DNA from: Trichomonas vaginalis G3 | Taxonomy: Eukaryota > Parabasalia > Trichomonadida > Trichomonadidae | Assembly: GCF_026262505.1 (NCBI RefSeq) | Contig: NC_067207.1 | Span: forward strand, 31,836,082 to 31,900,081 | Direction: 5' to 3' | Length of the DNA stretch: 64,000 nt | Shown: positions 36,695 to 45,622 of the stretch, piece after piece | How positions within the stretch are numbered: position 1 is the first letter of the stretch | Layout: each line of letters opens with the position of its first letter | The notes under the pieces: model-generated | What the model saw: only the letters and a program-made list of their open reading frames with translations | Databases searched by the model: none | What the model was told of the DNA's origin: nothing | Program-made: the position numbers and the translations under genes

Positions 36695-37654
36695 ATGACG
36701 AATCCAAACAAGGACCCGTATGTTTCTAAAGCAACAAAGAAAGCACTCATGGTAAAAATCTTTAGTTCAACACCAAATGCTTGGTTTATGGATATCTTGG
36801 AAAACATTCCGAGGTATAGAGAAGATGGACCACCATACTGGCTAATATTTGTCGGTCAAAACACAAGATACTGTGAAGCCATACCATTACAGTCCAAAAA
36901 TATTTTAGATGTGAAAACTGCTTTGACAATCTTCGTTGACAAATACCATCCAACAAAACTGACATCTGACTGTGAACGTTCTTTCAAATCAGACGATATT
37001 AAAAACTATCTGCGTTCAAAAAATGTAAACCAATATTTCATTGTCGACCAAAACCATTCTGCTCTTGGTGTCATTGACAGTTGTATAAAAATCTTAAGAG
37101 ACTTAAACCAACCACAAGGTGGTGAAGCAAATGAAATGTCATATGACGACAAATATAGACATTTCTCCATGGCAAAGATGAGACAAGTTTTAAATATTTA
37201 CAATAACCGTAAACAAAAAGGTTTGGGAAACCACTCCCCCGAAGAAATGAAAAACAACCCTGACTTAGAGAAAGACTATATATTTAATAGTTTAGTCAAA
37301 AGAGACAAACAAGAAAGAATGCCAGGCTTCAAACTTAAGAAAGGTGACAAAGTAAAAATAGAAATACCTAAACGCGACCCATATGAAAATACTATTGACT
37401 ATGACAACAATGGGAACCCGACAGGTACTCACCTTCGTGTTCGTAAAAATAGAAGAAAGTATACAAGAGAATATTATGAAGTTTTAGGCAAACATGGCAA
37501 AATGTACAGACTGCAAGCAGAAGATAAAACTACTATTGTCAGACCTCGTTTCAAACTTGTCAAAGTTCAAGGTGGTATACTTTCAAAGACAGTTCCTAAC
37601 AAATATAAGACAACTCCTGACGAATATGCTAAAGAAGTTGAAAATGACGACTAA
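36695..37654 (+). CDS. Retroviral-type integrase of the Polinton
   Basis: 319 residues. The catalytic core reads AWFMDILENIPR, YWLIFVGQNTRYCEAIPL, KLTSDCERSFKSDDIKNYL and NQNHSALGVIDSCIK-like segments in the order of the RNase H-fold integrase core (DDE family). The later part has a basic, beta-rich tail (MPGFKLKKGDKVKI; VRKNRRKYTREYYEVLGKHG; YRLQAED), the SH3/chromo-like C-terminal region usual for Polinton integrases. The enzyme joins element ends to target DNA and gives 5-6 bp duplications, in line with the GAATG flanking this element. It ends in a 4-base overlap with a convergent gene. Confidence 0.85.
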   Translation: MTNPNKDPYVSKATKKALMVKIFSSTPNAWFMDILENIPRYREDGPPYWLIFVGQNTRYCEAIPLQSKNILDVKTALTIFVDKYHPTKLTSDCERSFKSDDIKNYLRSKNVNQYFIVDQNHSALGVIDSCIKILRDLNQPQGGEANEMSYDDKYRHFSMAKMRQVLNIYNNRKQKGLGNHSPEEMKNNPDLEKDYIFNSLVKRDKQERMPGFKLKKGDKVKIEIPKRDPYENTIDYDNNGNPTGTHLRVRKNRRKYTREYYEVLGKHGKMYRLQAEDKTTIVRPRFKLVKVQGGILSKTVPNKYKTTPDEYAKEVENDD

Positions 37655-38520
37655 GCAATTCTATACCATGCGTAAACTGTCATGTAAGGTGGCATGTAGT
37701 CTTTACTTTGTCCCGTTGTTTGTGTATACCCTGAAACGAAATGTGTATGGTTTCCTTCTCCCTGAGTGTCATCCCAGTAACAATTTATAGCAAACTTAAC
37801 GTCGTCTTTAACATCATATCCTTTACCTTTTGTCATTCCTGACCAATCCCAATATCTATGCCTATGCCAACCTGCTTGAGATGTACTTAAATCTATGTAG
37901 TGACTGTGCGCAGGTAAGTTTTCACCTGAAATCGTTTTACTTCCACCTGTTTCCTTTGAAGAGTTTGCACAATACAAAAACCTGTCGACTATTTGTTCCC
38001 ATGCACCAACACCAAACATTACTTGAGGACCTCTTGCTTCCATAGATGTATAAATAGAACCTACTGGGTTCATTAAATCAAACATATGAGATATTATAGG
38101 ATTGTCTCTTTTGAACTTAAAATATAGTGCAACTATTTCAGGTTTCTTCTGGTTTGTGTCAGAATATTTTTTATAATATAATCTTATGTTTTCAGGGTAG
38201 GTAAAGTCTTGACTATAATATTTATTTCTGTCATCTTCATAATAGTATACTATTCTCGTTTTTTCTATTGCATTATATCTTTTATATCTATAAAAATCTA
38301 AATATAATGTTAGCTTTTGTTCATCTACATGTGGTGTTCTAACGTCATCTCCATAGTCATAATAGTATGGTGCTGGAGCTGGGTCAGGTAATGTCATATC
38401 TGCCATTTCATAAACTCTTAAATATTTCTTTTGTTCGTCTCCATATATGTTTAAGTAGCAGTTGTTGTCTAATGGAACTTTAACTTGTGTACCATCATTC
38501 TTTATATAGCTTACATACAT
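37651..38520 (-). CDS. Phage-type tail collar / fibre tip protein
   Basis: 289 residues. The N-terminal 150 are beta-rich. The rest is a textbook phage collar or baseplate-wedge C-terminal domain: NPVGSIYTSMEARGPQVMFG, WEQIVDRFLYCA, ENLPAHSHYID, repeated His motifs, and the end YMPPYMTVYAWYRI. Phage homologues read PVGSIxxS...WExIxGRFLLGA...PxHxH...LPPYxxVYxWxRxA. Such domains sit at the tips of tail fibres and bind the host surface. Its start overlaps the end of the shaft gene by 10 bases, so the two are made as a pair. A tail-type receptor protein in a eukaryotic Polinton is unusual. Confidence 0.85.
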   Translation of the reverse strand: MYVSYIKNDGTQVKVPLDNNCYLNIYGDEQKKYLRVYEMADMTLPDPAPAPYYYDYGDDVRTPHVDEQKLTLYLDFYRYKRYNAIEKTRIVYYYEDDRNKYYSQDFTYPENIRLYYKKYSDTNQKKPEIVALYFKFKRDNPIISHMFDLMNPVGSIYTSMEARGPQVMFGVGAWEQIVDRFLYCANSSKETGGSKTISGENLPAHSHYIDLSTSQAGWHRHRYWDWSGMTKGKGYDVKDDVKFAINCYWDDTQGEGNHTHFVSGYTQTTGQSKDYMPPYMTVYAWYRIA

Positions 38521-39452
38521 TTCATTGTTATTTTCGGAATGAGTTTATACCGTGTACCATTTTCTAAGGAATGTACAAACTGCCATCTAAAATATTTGTT
38601 TTCTTCATTGACAGAAAAGTCACCAACCATAGTCTCAATATTTTTTGTTCCAACTAAACTTTGGTATATTTCATTGACATATGTTTTATCTGCTTTCTTT
38701 TCAAGGCTAACGTTTAAGTCTGTTATTTCAGAAGATGTATGTGTATGTCCAACGGCACTTTTCCTGTTTAAGGTTTCTTGTAAGTTTGTAATATTTGCAA
38801 TGGTATGTGTATGTCCAACGACACTTTTCCTGTTTAAGGTTTCTTGTAAGTTTGTAATATTTGCAATGGTATGTGTATGTCCAACGGCACTTTTCCTGTT
38901 TAAGGTTTCTTGTAAGTTTGTAATATTTGCAATGGTATGTGTATGTCCAACGTCACTTTTCCTGTTTAAGGTTTCTTGTAAGTTTGTAATATTTGCAATG
39001 GTATGTGTATGAGTCTTTTTAGAATATTCTTTGTCAGCTCTTGTCACTTCACTTGACATTTTATTGTCAACATATGTTTTGTCCGCTAGTTCAGGATGAG
39101 TATGTTCTTTTGTTGCATATGTTGCATCTGCTCTGTCATGTTCTTCTTGAACTTTTTCAATGACATACTCTTTGTCAGCTTTGTTGTTAACATCTGCCTT
39201 CAAAAGAAGTTCATCTATAGGTTTCTCGTTTAAAGTTCCTTTTGTTGGATTTACACAGACAGTATGGTTCTTATTGTCTTGAAACAGAAACTCGTCTGTC
39301 ATTGGGTTTATCGTCAGTTTTAAGTTTCCTTCTTTCAATGACTCAGATATCTTAGAATAGTTTGAAAAGTTTGTTGTGTTCTTATTTAGAGCTTGCAAAA
39401 TGAGTTGTCGGTTGTGTTTTATTTCTCTCATAGACGCTGTTTCATTTGACAT
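38511..39452 (-). CDS. Tail-fibre shaft protein with 21-residue repeats
   Basis: 313 residues. The central part has four nearly identical 21-residue repeats (GHTHTIANITNLQETLNRKS type), flanked by looser copies (KEHTHPELADKTYVDNKM; GHTHTSSEITDLNVSLEKKA). HxH followed by I..I..L....L is the pattern of phage tail-fibre shafts, where His clusters can bind iron along a trimer. At DNA level the repeats are 63-bp units (about 38745-39012), differing at a few positions. The gene pairs with the fibre-tip gene downstream and is divergent from the gene at 39471, with 18 bases between ATGs. Confidence 0.85.
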   Translation of the reverse strand: MSNETASMREIKHNRQLILQALNKNTTNFSNYSKISESLKEGNLKLTINPMTDEFLFQDNKNHTVCVNPTKGTLNEKPIDELLLKADVNNKADKEYVIEKVQEEHDRADATYATKEHTHPELADKTYVDNKMSSEVTRADKEYSKKTHTHTIANITNLQETLNRKSDVGHTHTIANITNLQETLNRKSAVGHTHTIANITNLQETLNRKSVVGHTHTIANITNLQETLNRKSAVGHTHTSSEITDLNVSLEKKADKTYVNEIYQSLVGTKNIETMVGDFSVNEENKYFRWQFVHSLENGTRYKLIPKITMKCM

Positions 39453-39470
39453 TTTTATTCTAGATAAAAT

Positions 39471-40319
39471 ATGCTTTCAATAGAAAAAGAAAATTCTAGA
39501 GTTGCTACAACTAAACCATTAGATGAACTTTTTACGAATGTCGGTCAAAAGTTTGAGACAGAGACCGTAAAGCATGAAGGCTATCGTTTTGACTACCCGT
39601 TAAGATGGCTAAGAGACCCATCCGTCACAAAAGCTATTGGCTTTCGTAGAATGAAATTCATTTCAGAAGCCATACATGGTTTCCCATTTACGGTCGCTTT
39701 TGAAATTCGATACTATAACAAAGAGAAACGTACGTATGAGAAATTTGAACAGGGAAAACTTTTACAAGTTAGTTTGCTTGTAAACTTAGAAACAACTCTT
39801 CAAGCTTTTCAAGAAAAAATAAACGATATCTATCTCGAATATGCAAAACAGTACAACATTGACGAAGGAGAGTACCATCTCGATATTTTATATGACAGGA
39901 AAAATGCAACTGTTAAAATCGATAGAATAGAAGACCTTGGAGAAGACGTTTATATTTCTACAAAATATAACAACTTGGCATGGTATAGATTTTTGAGGAT
40001 GTTAAATCAGCCTGCAGAATATCCAGTACACCCGAACTTTTATGAAGTCGAAAACCCTAATGGAACATATGAAAATGTTTTCGACCCAGATGCTATTATC
40101 GTTCATGCTTCATTTTCTGGCGCCCAAAACTCTTTTTTATGCTTGGCAAATGACTTTTACGAAAAACCTACAAAGCTATATGAACCACCGAGTGGAAGTA
40201 TTTCAGACTTTCAAGTATGGTTTACAACAGATGGAAGAAAGAGAATAGTTCCATTATACCATGCGTTTTACTTAGAACTTAGTCTCATATACAACTACTA
40301 TCGAACAGTAAAAATATAA
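39471..40319 (+). CDS. Polinton protein, paralogue of the gene at 33842
   Basis: 282 residues, same plan as the 33842-34702 product: KPLDELFTNVG, YRFDYPLRWLRDPSVTKAIG, NVFDPDAIIVHASFSGAQNS, FLCLANDFYE, YEPPSGSISDFQVWFTTDG and FYLELSLIYNY. No domain recognised. Divergent from the fibre-shaft gene with a very short shared promoter, TTTTATTCTAGATAAAAT, which suggests co-expression and perhaps a structural role. Confidence 0.6.
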   Translation: MLSIEKENSRVATTKPLDELFTNVGQKFETETVKHEGYRFDYPLRWLRDPSVTKAIGFRRMKFISEAIHGFPFTVAFEIRYYNKEKRTYEKFEQGKLLQVSLLVNLETTLQAFQEKINDIYLEYAKQYNIDEGEYHLDILYDRKNATVKIDRIEDLGEDVYISTKYNNLAWYRFLRMLNQPAEYPVHPNFYEVENPNGTYENVFDPDAIIVHASFSGAQNSFLCLANDFYEKPTKLYEPPSGSISDFQVWFTTDGRKRIVPLYHAFYLELSLIYNYYRTVKI

Positions 40320-40322
40320 TTT

Positions 40323-40565
40323 TTAATACGGTTGAGGTGTTGGATTTGGTTGCCAACTAGACTGTGGTGCAGGTTCAGGCTGTTGTATAACAGGAGCTTG
40401 TTCTTCTGGTTCAGGGTCTTTAGGTATAATACCAACGAACTGACCTACTCTTTTGCCAATATTTTTGACTCCGTTCCATACTCCCCTTCCGACAGATTTT
40501 ATTCCATTCCATATACCTCTTCCAACATTTCGAAAGAAGTTTCCAATACTACTGAAGAAACCCAT
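40323..40565 (-). CDS. Short amphipathic Polinton protein (80 residues)
   Basis: Begins MGFFSSIGNFFRNVGRGIWN with an internal repeat: GRGIWNGIKSV then GRGVWNGVKNI then GKRVGQFVGI. These are basic amphipathic segments; the tail is Pro/Gln/Glu-rich. MG at the start allows N-myristoylation. It resembles in style the protein at 36256-36678 and membrane-interacting minor capsid proteins of other DNA viruses. That role is inferred. Confidence 0.55.
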   Translation of the reverse strand: MGFFSSIGNFFRNVGRGIWNGIKSVGRGVWNGVKNIGKRVGQFVGIIPKDPEPEEQAPVIQQPEPAPQSSWQPNPTPQPY

Positions 40566-40583
40566 TTTACTATATGTAAAAAT

Positions 40584-40946
40584 CTAATGTCCACCTAGTC
40601 TCTTACGTTTCCTTCTGAGTTCCATTGCATTCTTTAACTGGAGCTCATACATTCTATTTCTCCTCTGGTAGAAAACATATTCTGGGTCAACTCCTGTGTT
40701 CGCGTCATCTGCATAGAGTTGTTTATATCCCACTTCAGGGTTTGTATAAAACTCTTTCCATCTCATATTTGCATACCATGGTGGCAAACCTAACGCAGCG
40801 TCATTTGACATGGCAGTTTGCATTTGTACATCTGTTGGCACTTGACCATAGTTTGCCATTGCAGTTTGTATTCTAACTTCATTTGGAATATTCTCTGGGT
40901 TTGGTTGTCCAGGTTGCTGTGCATTCGCTAAGTTCTGTGCGTCCAT
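40584..40946 (-). CDS. Small Polinton protein with basic C-terminus
   Basis: 120 residues. A repeated N-terminal segment (RIQTAMANYGQVPTD / VQMQTAMSNDAALGLP) precedes an aromatic stretch (WYANMRWKEFYTNPEVGYKQ) and a basic end (MELRRKRKRLGGH). It fits the type of a small core or minor virion protein. No family recognised. Leader TTTTTATCTAATATTAA directly precedes the ATG. Confidence 0.5.
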   Translation of the reverse strand: MDAQNLANAQQPGQPNPENIPNEVRIQTAMANYGQVPTDVQMQTAMSNDAALGLPPWYANMRWKEFYTNPEVGYKQLYADDANTGVDPEYVFYQRRNRMYELQLKNAMELRRKRKRLGGH

Positions 40947-40969
40947 TTAATATTAGATAAAAATATCTC

Positions 40970-41101
40970 TTACGAGTACATATGCTGAACATTTGCTGGT
41001 ATTGGTTCATCTTCATATTCTCTATATCTTTCTGCCACGTCAAATAAGTAAATGACACAATGGAAAAAACCTAAAACAAGTAGTCCTATTTCAAACCACA
41101 T
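40970..41101 (-). CDS. Small membrane protein of the Polinton (43 residues)
   Basis: MWFEIGLLVLGFFHCVIYLF, a single transmembrane-like helix, followed by a charged tail (AERYREYEDEPIPANVQ). The frame overlaps the end of the methyltransferase frame by 16 bases and stops just before the leader of the next gene. Its protein-like composition and tight placement support it; function unknown. Confidence 0.45.
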   Translation of the reverse strand: MWFEIGLLVLGFFHCVIYLFDVAERYREYEDEPIPANVQHMYS

Positions 41102-41841
41102 TTACTTACCAATAAAATTTCTTTGTTATGACACTTTTTCCGGTTTATAGGACCTCTCTCATATTCTATCTTGTCATATATAAACTCATAGTCATGTATG
41201 TCCTCTAACCATCTCATGACACTTTCCAAACCACTTTTATCGGATGTAAAGTAAAAGCATGGATGGTTATGTAAAACGTCTAAAGTTTCTAAAGAGTCTC
41301 TCAAAGTCCAGTCTGCTTGGTATTGAAAATCGTATGTGTTAAAGAACGGCGGGTCTACTATAAAGAAAACATTTTCCTTGTTTTTATATTTTTCATACAA
41401 CTCTGTCCAACGACATCTCACAAACTCTATACCCTCAGTATATTTTTCTATGTCCTCTTTGAAAACCTTTGTATAGTTAAGATATAAAACGTTTGACATA
41501 AGTGTTTCAATGTCATGAACTCTTATAGCACCACTATATAATAGTCTAGAAGATATACTATCCCAGTCAATATACTCTGCTTTTTTCAAAACCTCTCTGA
41601 CAGTATTTTTCTTATCTAATGGTATACGTTCCATCTTACCTATAGGTATCTTTTCTTTTAACTCTTTCAATATTTTGTTAGTGTCTGGTATATGTTTGAG
41701 ACGGTTCATATAGTTGTCGAAGTCATTGCATATAATCTCTGAGTCAGGAAATACAGTATGGCACAAATGAGATATATAGAAACTTCCACCGAACAAATCT
41801 ACAAATGTTAGACCATTCGGTAGTTTCTTAAGTTCTCTCAA
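41086..41841 (-). CDS. Adenine-specific DNA methyltransferase (Dam / D12 class)
   Basis: An open frame of 251 codons. FVDLFGGSFYISHL is the AdoMet-binding motif I (FxGxG type) and FFIVDPPFFNTYDFQY is the catalytic motif IV (DPPY/F). IICNDFDNYMNRLKHI resembles the next Rossmann strand. This is the plan of D12-class N6-adenine methyltransferases such as Dam. In phages and large viruses they protect DNA from restriction or mark it. The start is uncertain. It is the last gene before the right terminal repeat. Confidence 0.82.
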   Translation of the reverse strand: MRELKKLPNGLTFVDLFGGSFYISHLCHTVFPDSEIICNDFDNYMNRLKHIPDTNKILKELKEKIPIGKMERIPLDKKNTVREVLKKAEYIDWDSISSRLLYSGAIRVHDIETLMSNVLYLNYTKVFKEDIEKYTEGIEFVRCRWTELYEKYKNKENVFFIVDPPFFNTYDFQYQADWTLRDSLETLDVLHNHPCFYFTSDKSGLESVMRWLEDIHDYEFIYDKIEYERGPINRKKCHNKEILLVSKCGLK

Positions 41842-42104
41842 TAGAATATCTTTACATCTACTCTTATTTCCAAAGAAGGGTAACGGTGGTTTTGTAAATT
41901 CATTTTATATACAATAAAAATGTTTTTTCCCTGAAAAGTGACAGAAAAGTGACAAAACATGAAAACATATATATTTTGTGAAAAGCTCCTGGAAGACCCG
42001 TATATAAGAACTTCAGATGGAACACATACTTTTTCAGTAAGGACATATGAGGTGAGATGTCACCTGTTTTCTCACCTCATTTCTCACCCGTTGAATTTTC
42101 ATGA

Positions 42105-43143
42105 ATTTCTTCGTAAAGACTTTGTCAAGACTTCTTCGTAAAGACTTTGTTAAGACTTCTTCGTAAAGACTTTGTTAAGACTTCTTCGTAAAATCAGACA
42201 AAAATATATTTTAGGTGAAGAGGTGAGATTTCACCTCTTTTTTCACCTCATTTCTCACCTCTTGAATTTTCATGAATTTCTTCGTAAAGACTTTGTTAAG
42301 ACTTCTTCATCTAATTTCTCATGAACTTTCTTGTCTATGTTTTGTCAAGATTTCATCGTAAAGACTTTGTTGAGATTTCTTCGTAAATGACCCTAGTAGT
42401 ATATTTTTGGTGTAAATTTCATGAAAATTCAAGAGGGTGAAAAATTAGGTGAAAAAACAGGTGAAATCTCACCTCTTCACCTAAAATATATTTTTGGTGT
42501 AAAATTCAAGAGGGTGAAAAATTAGGTGAAAAAACAGGTGAAATCTCACCTCTTCACCTAAAATATATTTTTGGTGTAAATTTCATGAAAATTCAAGAGG
42601 TGAGAAATGAGGTGAAAAAACAGGTGAAATCTCACCTCTTCACCTAAAATATATTTTTGTCTGATTTTACGAAGAAGTCTTGACAAAACATTTACGAAGA
42701 AGTCTTGACAAAACATTTACGAAGAAGTCTTGACAAAACATTTACGAAGAAGTCTTGACAAAACATTTACGAAGAAGAAGTCTTGACAAAACATTTACGA
42801 AGAAGTCTTGACAAAACATTTACGAAGAAGAAGTCTTGACAAAACATTTACGAAGAAGTCTTGACAAAACATTTACGAAGAAGAAGTCTTGACAAAACAT
42901 TTACGAAGAAGTCTTGACAAAACATTTACGAAGAAGTCTTGACAAAACATTTACGAAGAAGTCTTGACAAAACATTTACGAAGAAGAAGTCTTGACAAAA
43001 CATGAAAACATATATAATTTGTGAAAAGTGAAACATTATATAATGTTTTCGACCAAGAAGACTAACAATTTTCCGAATAAAAACTTCATTTATACTAAAC
43101 ATCTTCGGGGCTAGAAGGCACGAAGTGCCTGGAAGCCCCACTA

Positions 43144-43176
<33 letters not shown>
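42105..43176. repeat. Polinton right terminal inverted repeat
   Basis: Mirror of 18808-19800, ending in a 31-bp T-tract at 43146-43176. It includes the tip hairpin (43107-43139) and a longer stretch of 24-27-bp tandem units (42665-43010). A further GGTGA/TCACC module lies just inside (42045-42100). Units of the type AAGACTTTGTTAAGACTTCT fill 42105-42190. Confidence 0.9.
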
Positions 43177-43177
<1 letters not shown>

Positions 43178-43760
43178 AATGTGCTAGAGATAACGAGAAT
43201 TGAAATAACGGAAACAAATTGAAAACAAAGATTGAGAGCGCGAAAATTTTCGGTCAAAAATTCAATATACTCTTAATTTAGGACCGAATTATGCTCAAAA
43301 AAATTGATTGAGAATACAAATGAATGGGATGCATTCAGTGATTAAAAAGTGATAGATTTTGACGATAATTAATTGTTAATACTTTTCAATGTAATCGCGA
43401 TCAATCTCATACAATTTCAGTATATTCGGTTAAAACATAATTGCGTAAAATTGCGACATGTAACAATACCGTCATGAAAATTATTATAATTTGCGATTTT
43501 TTGCATCTTTTTATTTTGAAAAGATTGAAAATTGTGAATTTTCCATAAACATTGATATCTAATGATTTAAAATGTTGTTTAAAGCACAATTCTATCGTTA
43601 AATTTTGAATATACTGATTTTTGAGGAAAATTCCGCTCATCTCCATTGAAAGACGATCCAAAACCATATTAATTAATTTTCTCATAAATATTAAATACTA
43701 TTATAATACATCATGATGTCTAGAACGTAAAATTTTTCTCACAATTATCATTTTAAGTTC
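43177..43760. other. Intergenic right flank of the Polinton
   Basis: Begins GAATGTGC; GAATG duplicates the left flank. The rest is AT-rich with no gene seen. TCACAATT (43739-43746) and TCATTTTA (43748-43755) just before the transporter ATG are initiator-like. Confidence 0.6.
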
Positions 43761-45134
43761 ATGGTATACTGCGGTCCTTTGCTATTCAAAGCCTTCATCC
43801 TAATGCTTGGTGCATTCACATTTGGATATGTTCTTGGCTATCCATCCCCTGTTGTTCCAGAATTACAAGATACTTACAACATTTCTGATCATGAATCATC
43901 ATTTTTCAATTCAGTATCATCATTATTAGCTATTGCAGGTCCATTCGTTTCTCATGGTTTAACAAAAATCACTACACGTAAATTATCAACATTCATCATT
44001 TCAATTTGCGGTACAGTCTTTTGGGCTTTATTATTGGTTATGAACAAGAAGTTGTTATGGTTTGGCATAGTCCTTAGAGGCCTCTTAGGAGTTGTCATGG
44101 GCGCTTATTCATCAATTATTCCAATGTACATTGTCGAAATCGCACCGGAAGGCCATACAGCATTCTTTGGTACACTTAATAACCTTGGTATCAGTATCGG
44201 TCTTGTTGTCCTCTACTTATTAGGTAATTGGCTCAAATGGAGAGTTCTAACAATCATTGGTGCATGCATTTGTGCATTACTTGCCTGCCTTATTTGGTTT
44301 GTCAAGGATTCGCCTGTAGATACAAAAGTTGAAGATGACAATATCGATAATTTGAGTAGTGAAAAGGAAGTTGAAAACAAATCAGGCGAAGAAGTTAAAG
44401 ATAACAATTCAAATGAATCTGAATCATCACCAGATATCAAAATCACTGAAGGAAAGAATTCTGATGCAGAAAATCCAAATCCATCATCCAAGAAAGGTAT
44501 TTGCCAGAAAAAGTATGTCAAAGGCTTATTAATTGGTTGTATGTTCATGGTTTTCCAGCAATTCTCCGGAATTAATGGAATTCTCACAAATCTTAAAACA
44601 TTATTCAACAAAGCTGGTGTTAAAGTCAACCAAGGCATTGCTTCAGCTATTTCAAGTAGTGCCCAAGTTATTACAATTTTCATTTCTTCATTCTTTGTTG
44701 AAAAGTTCGGAAGAAAGCCAGCATGGTGCATCAGTGCTGGTGGTGTTGTTATTTTCCTTCTTCTTTATGGATTTTCCGTCAAATATAACTTTGGCTACGT
44801 CACTCCTGTTGCAGCCATTTTTGGATTTTTGTTCTTCTATGGACTTGGAACAGGTCCTATTGCATGGTACATTGTTCCAGAACTCTTTGAAGCAGATGTT
44901 AGATCAGCAGCAACAAGTATTGCTTCTTCTGTTAACTGGATCAGCTCTTTTGTTGTCATTCAAATCTTCTCATCTTTAGATGAAGCAATTGGCACTTTGC
45001 TAACTGTTGTTATCTTTGCAATTATTTCTTCTCTTTCACTTGTATTTGGTATCTTCTGTATCTATGAACCAAATAGAAAAAATTATTGCCTTCGCTTTAA
45101 TTTAGTTTACAACAGCAATAACGCTGATGCTTAA
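43761..45134 (+). CDS. Sugar transporter, major facilitator superfamily
   Basis: 457 residues with about twelve transmembrane helices. Family signatures of hexose/sugar porters are present: GPFVSHGLTKITTRK after helix 2 (degenerate GRR loop), PMYIVEIAP at 121-129 (family PxYxxEIAP), QQFSGIN at 266-272 (family QQxSGIN), EKFGRKP near 314 (family DxxGRR), and GPIAWYIVPELF near 370 (family GPxxWxxxxElF). It would carry glucose or another monosaccharide by facilitated diffusion or proton symport at the plasma membrane. The loop between helices 6 and 7 has an unusually long acidic Asp/Glu/Asn/Ser insert (about 185-245). Start at 43761 follows two initiator-like motifs. Confidence 0.95.
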   Translation: MVYCGPLLFKAFILMLGAFTFGYVLGYPSPVVPELQDTYNISDHESSFFNSVSSLLAIAGPFVSHGLTKITTRKLSTFIISICGTVFWALLLVMNKKLLWFGIVLRGLLGVVMGAYSSIIPMYIVEIAPEGHTAFFGTLNNLGISIGLVVLYLLGNWLKWRVLTIIGACICALLACLIWFVKDSPVDTKVEDDNIDNLSSEKEVENKSGEEVKDNNSNESESSPDIKITEGKNSDAENPNPSSKKGICQKKYVKGLLIGCMFMVFQQFSGINGILTNLKTLFNKAGVKVNQGIASAISSSAQVITIFISSFFVEKFGRKPAWCISAGGVVIFLLLYGFSVKYNFGYVTPVAAIFGFLFFYGLGTGPIAWYIVPELFEADVRSAATSIASSVNWISSFVVIQIFSSLDEAIGTLLTVVIFAIISSLSLVFGIFCIYEPNRKNYCLRFNLVYNSNNADA

Positions 45135-45622
45135 CTTCTTTGTTTTTATGTATATTATTTTTGTATCTCAACTTTATCTGTAATAAAAAAGTTTGAAATA
45201 TATTTAATTTTAATTATTTGCTCTTGTAGTATCATATTTCATAATTAATATGACTTGATCAGGAAATTAATCTTAAAGAAATTTCACTGATTGATTTGAT
45301 ACATCAATTTTGTTAAAATTATCATTATAAGTAGTTTCTTAAAAAAATTGAAATTCATAGCTTCATGATCCGTTTTATCCTAAATACGATGAAAAAAATT
45401 GAATCAATCGCAATTTTTCATCCACAACTATGCTGTAATCTTAATATAATAGATTTTGTCAGATTTATTTTGAATATCCACTCAATTTTTGATGATAACC
45501 GAAATCGATTTACAAAATAGTTTAGCATAACCCGTATTTATCCCAATTTTTGATGATTTATCAAAATTAATGGAAACTCGGATTCAGATCAAAGCAACAA
45601 AAATTATTCAATTTGCAATATT
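45135..45622. other. Intergenic, no gene seen
   Basis: AT-rich 3' flank of the transporter up to the edge of the hairpin-rich element. No gene or repeat seen. Confidence 0.5.

Larger units (their letters stand above)
18808..43176. mobile_element. Polinton/Maverick element, apparently near-whole
   Basis: A 24,369-bp element bounded by inverted ends. Each tip is a 31-bp A-tract (left) or T-tract (right), then GGTAGTGGGGCTTCC or its complement. GAATG flanks both sides as a 5-bp target duplication. Inside are a retroviral-type integrase, a double-jelly-roll-like capsid protein, a likely minor capsid protein, a packaging ATPase and an SF3 helicase, which together define the Polinton/Polinton-like class. 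Extra cargo includes three KilA-N-type proteins, an HNH endonuclease, an adenine methyltransferase and a phage-like tail-fibre pair. I saw no family B DNA polymerase. The element looks essentially whole, with perhaps one or two breaks. Near-identical ends and a clean target duplication suggest a young insertion. It lies between host genes and interrupts none that I can see. Confidence 0.93.

Noticed and set aside
44213-44979. Other-frame open frames inside the sugar transporter gene
   Set aside because: Shadows; all transporter motifs lie in the plus-strand frame 43761-45134.
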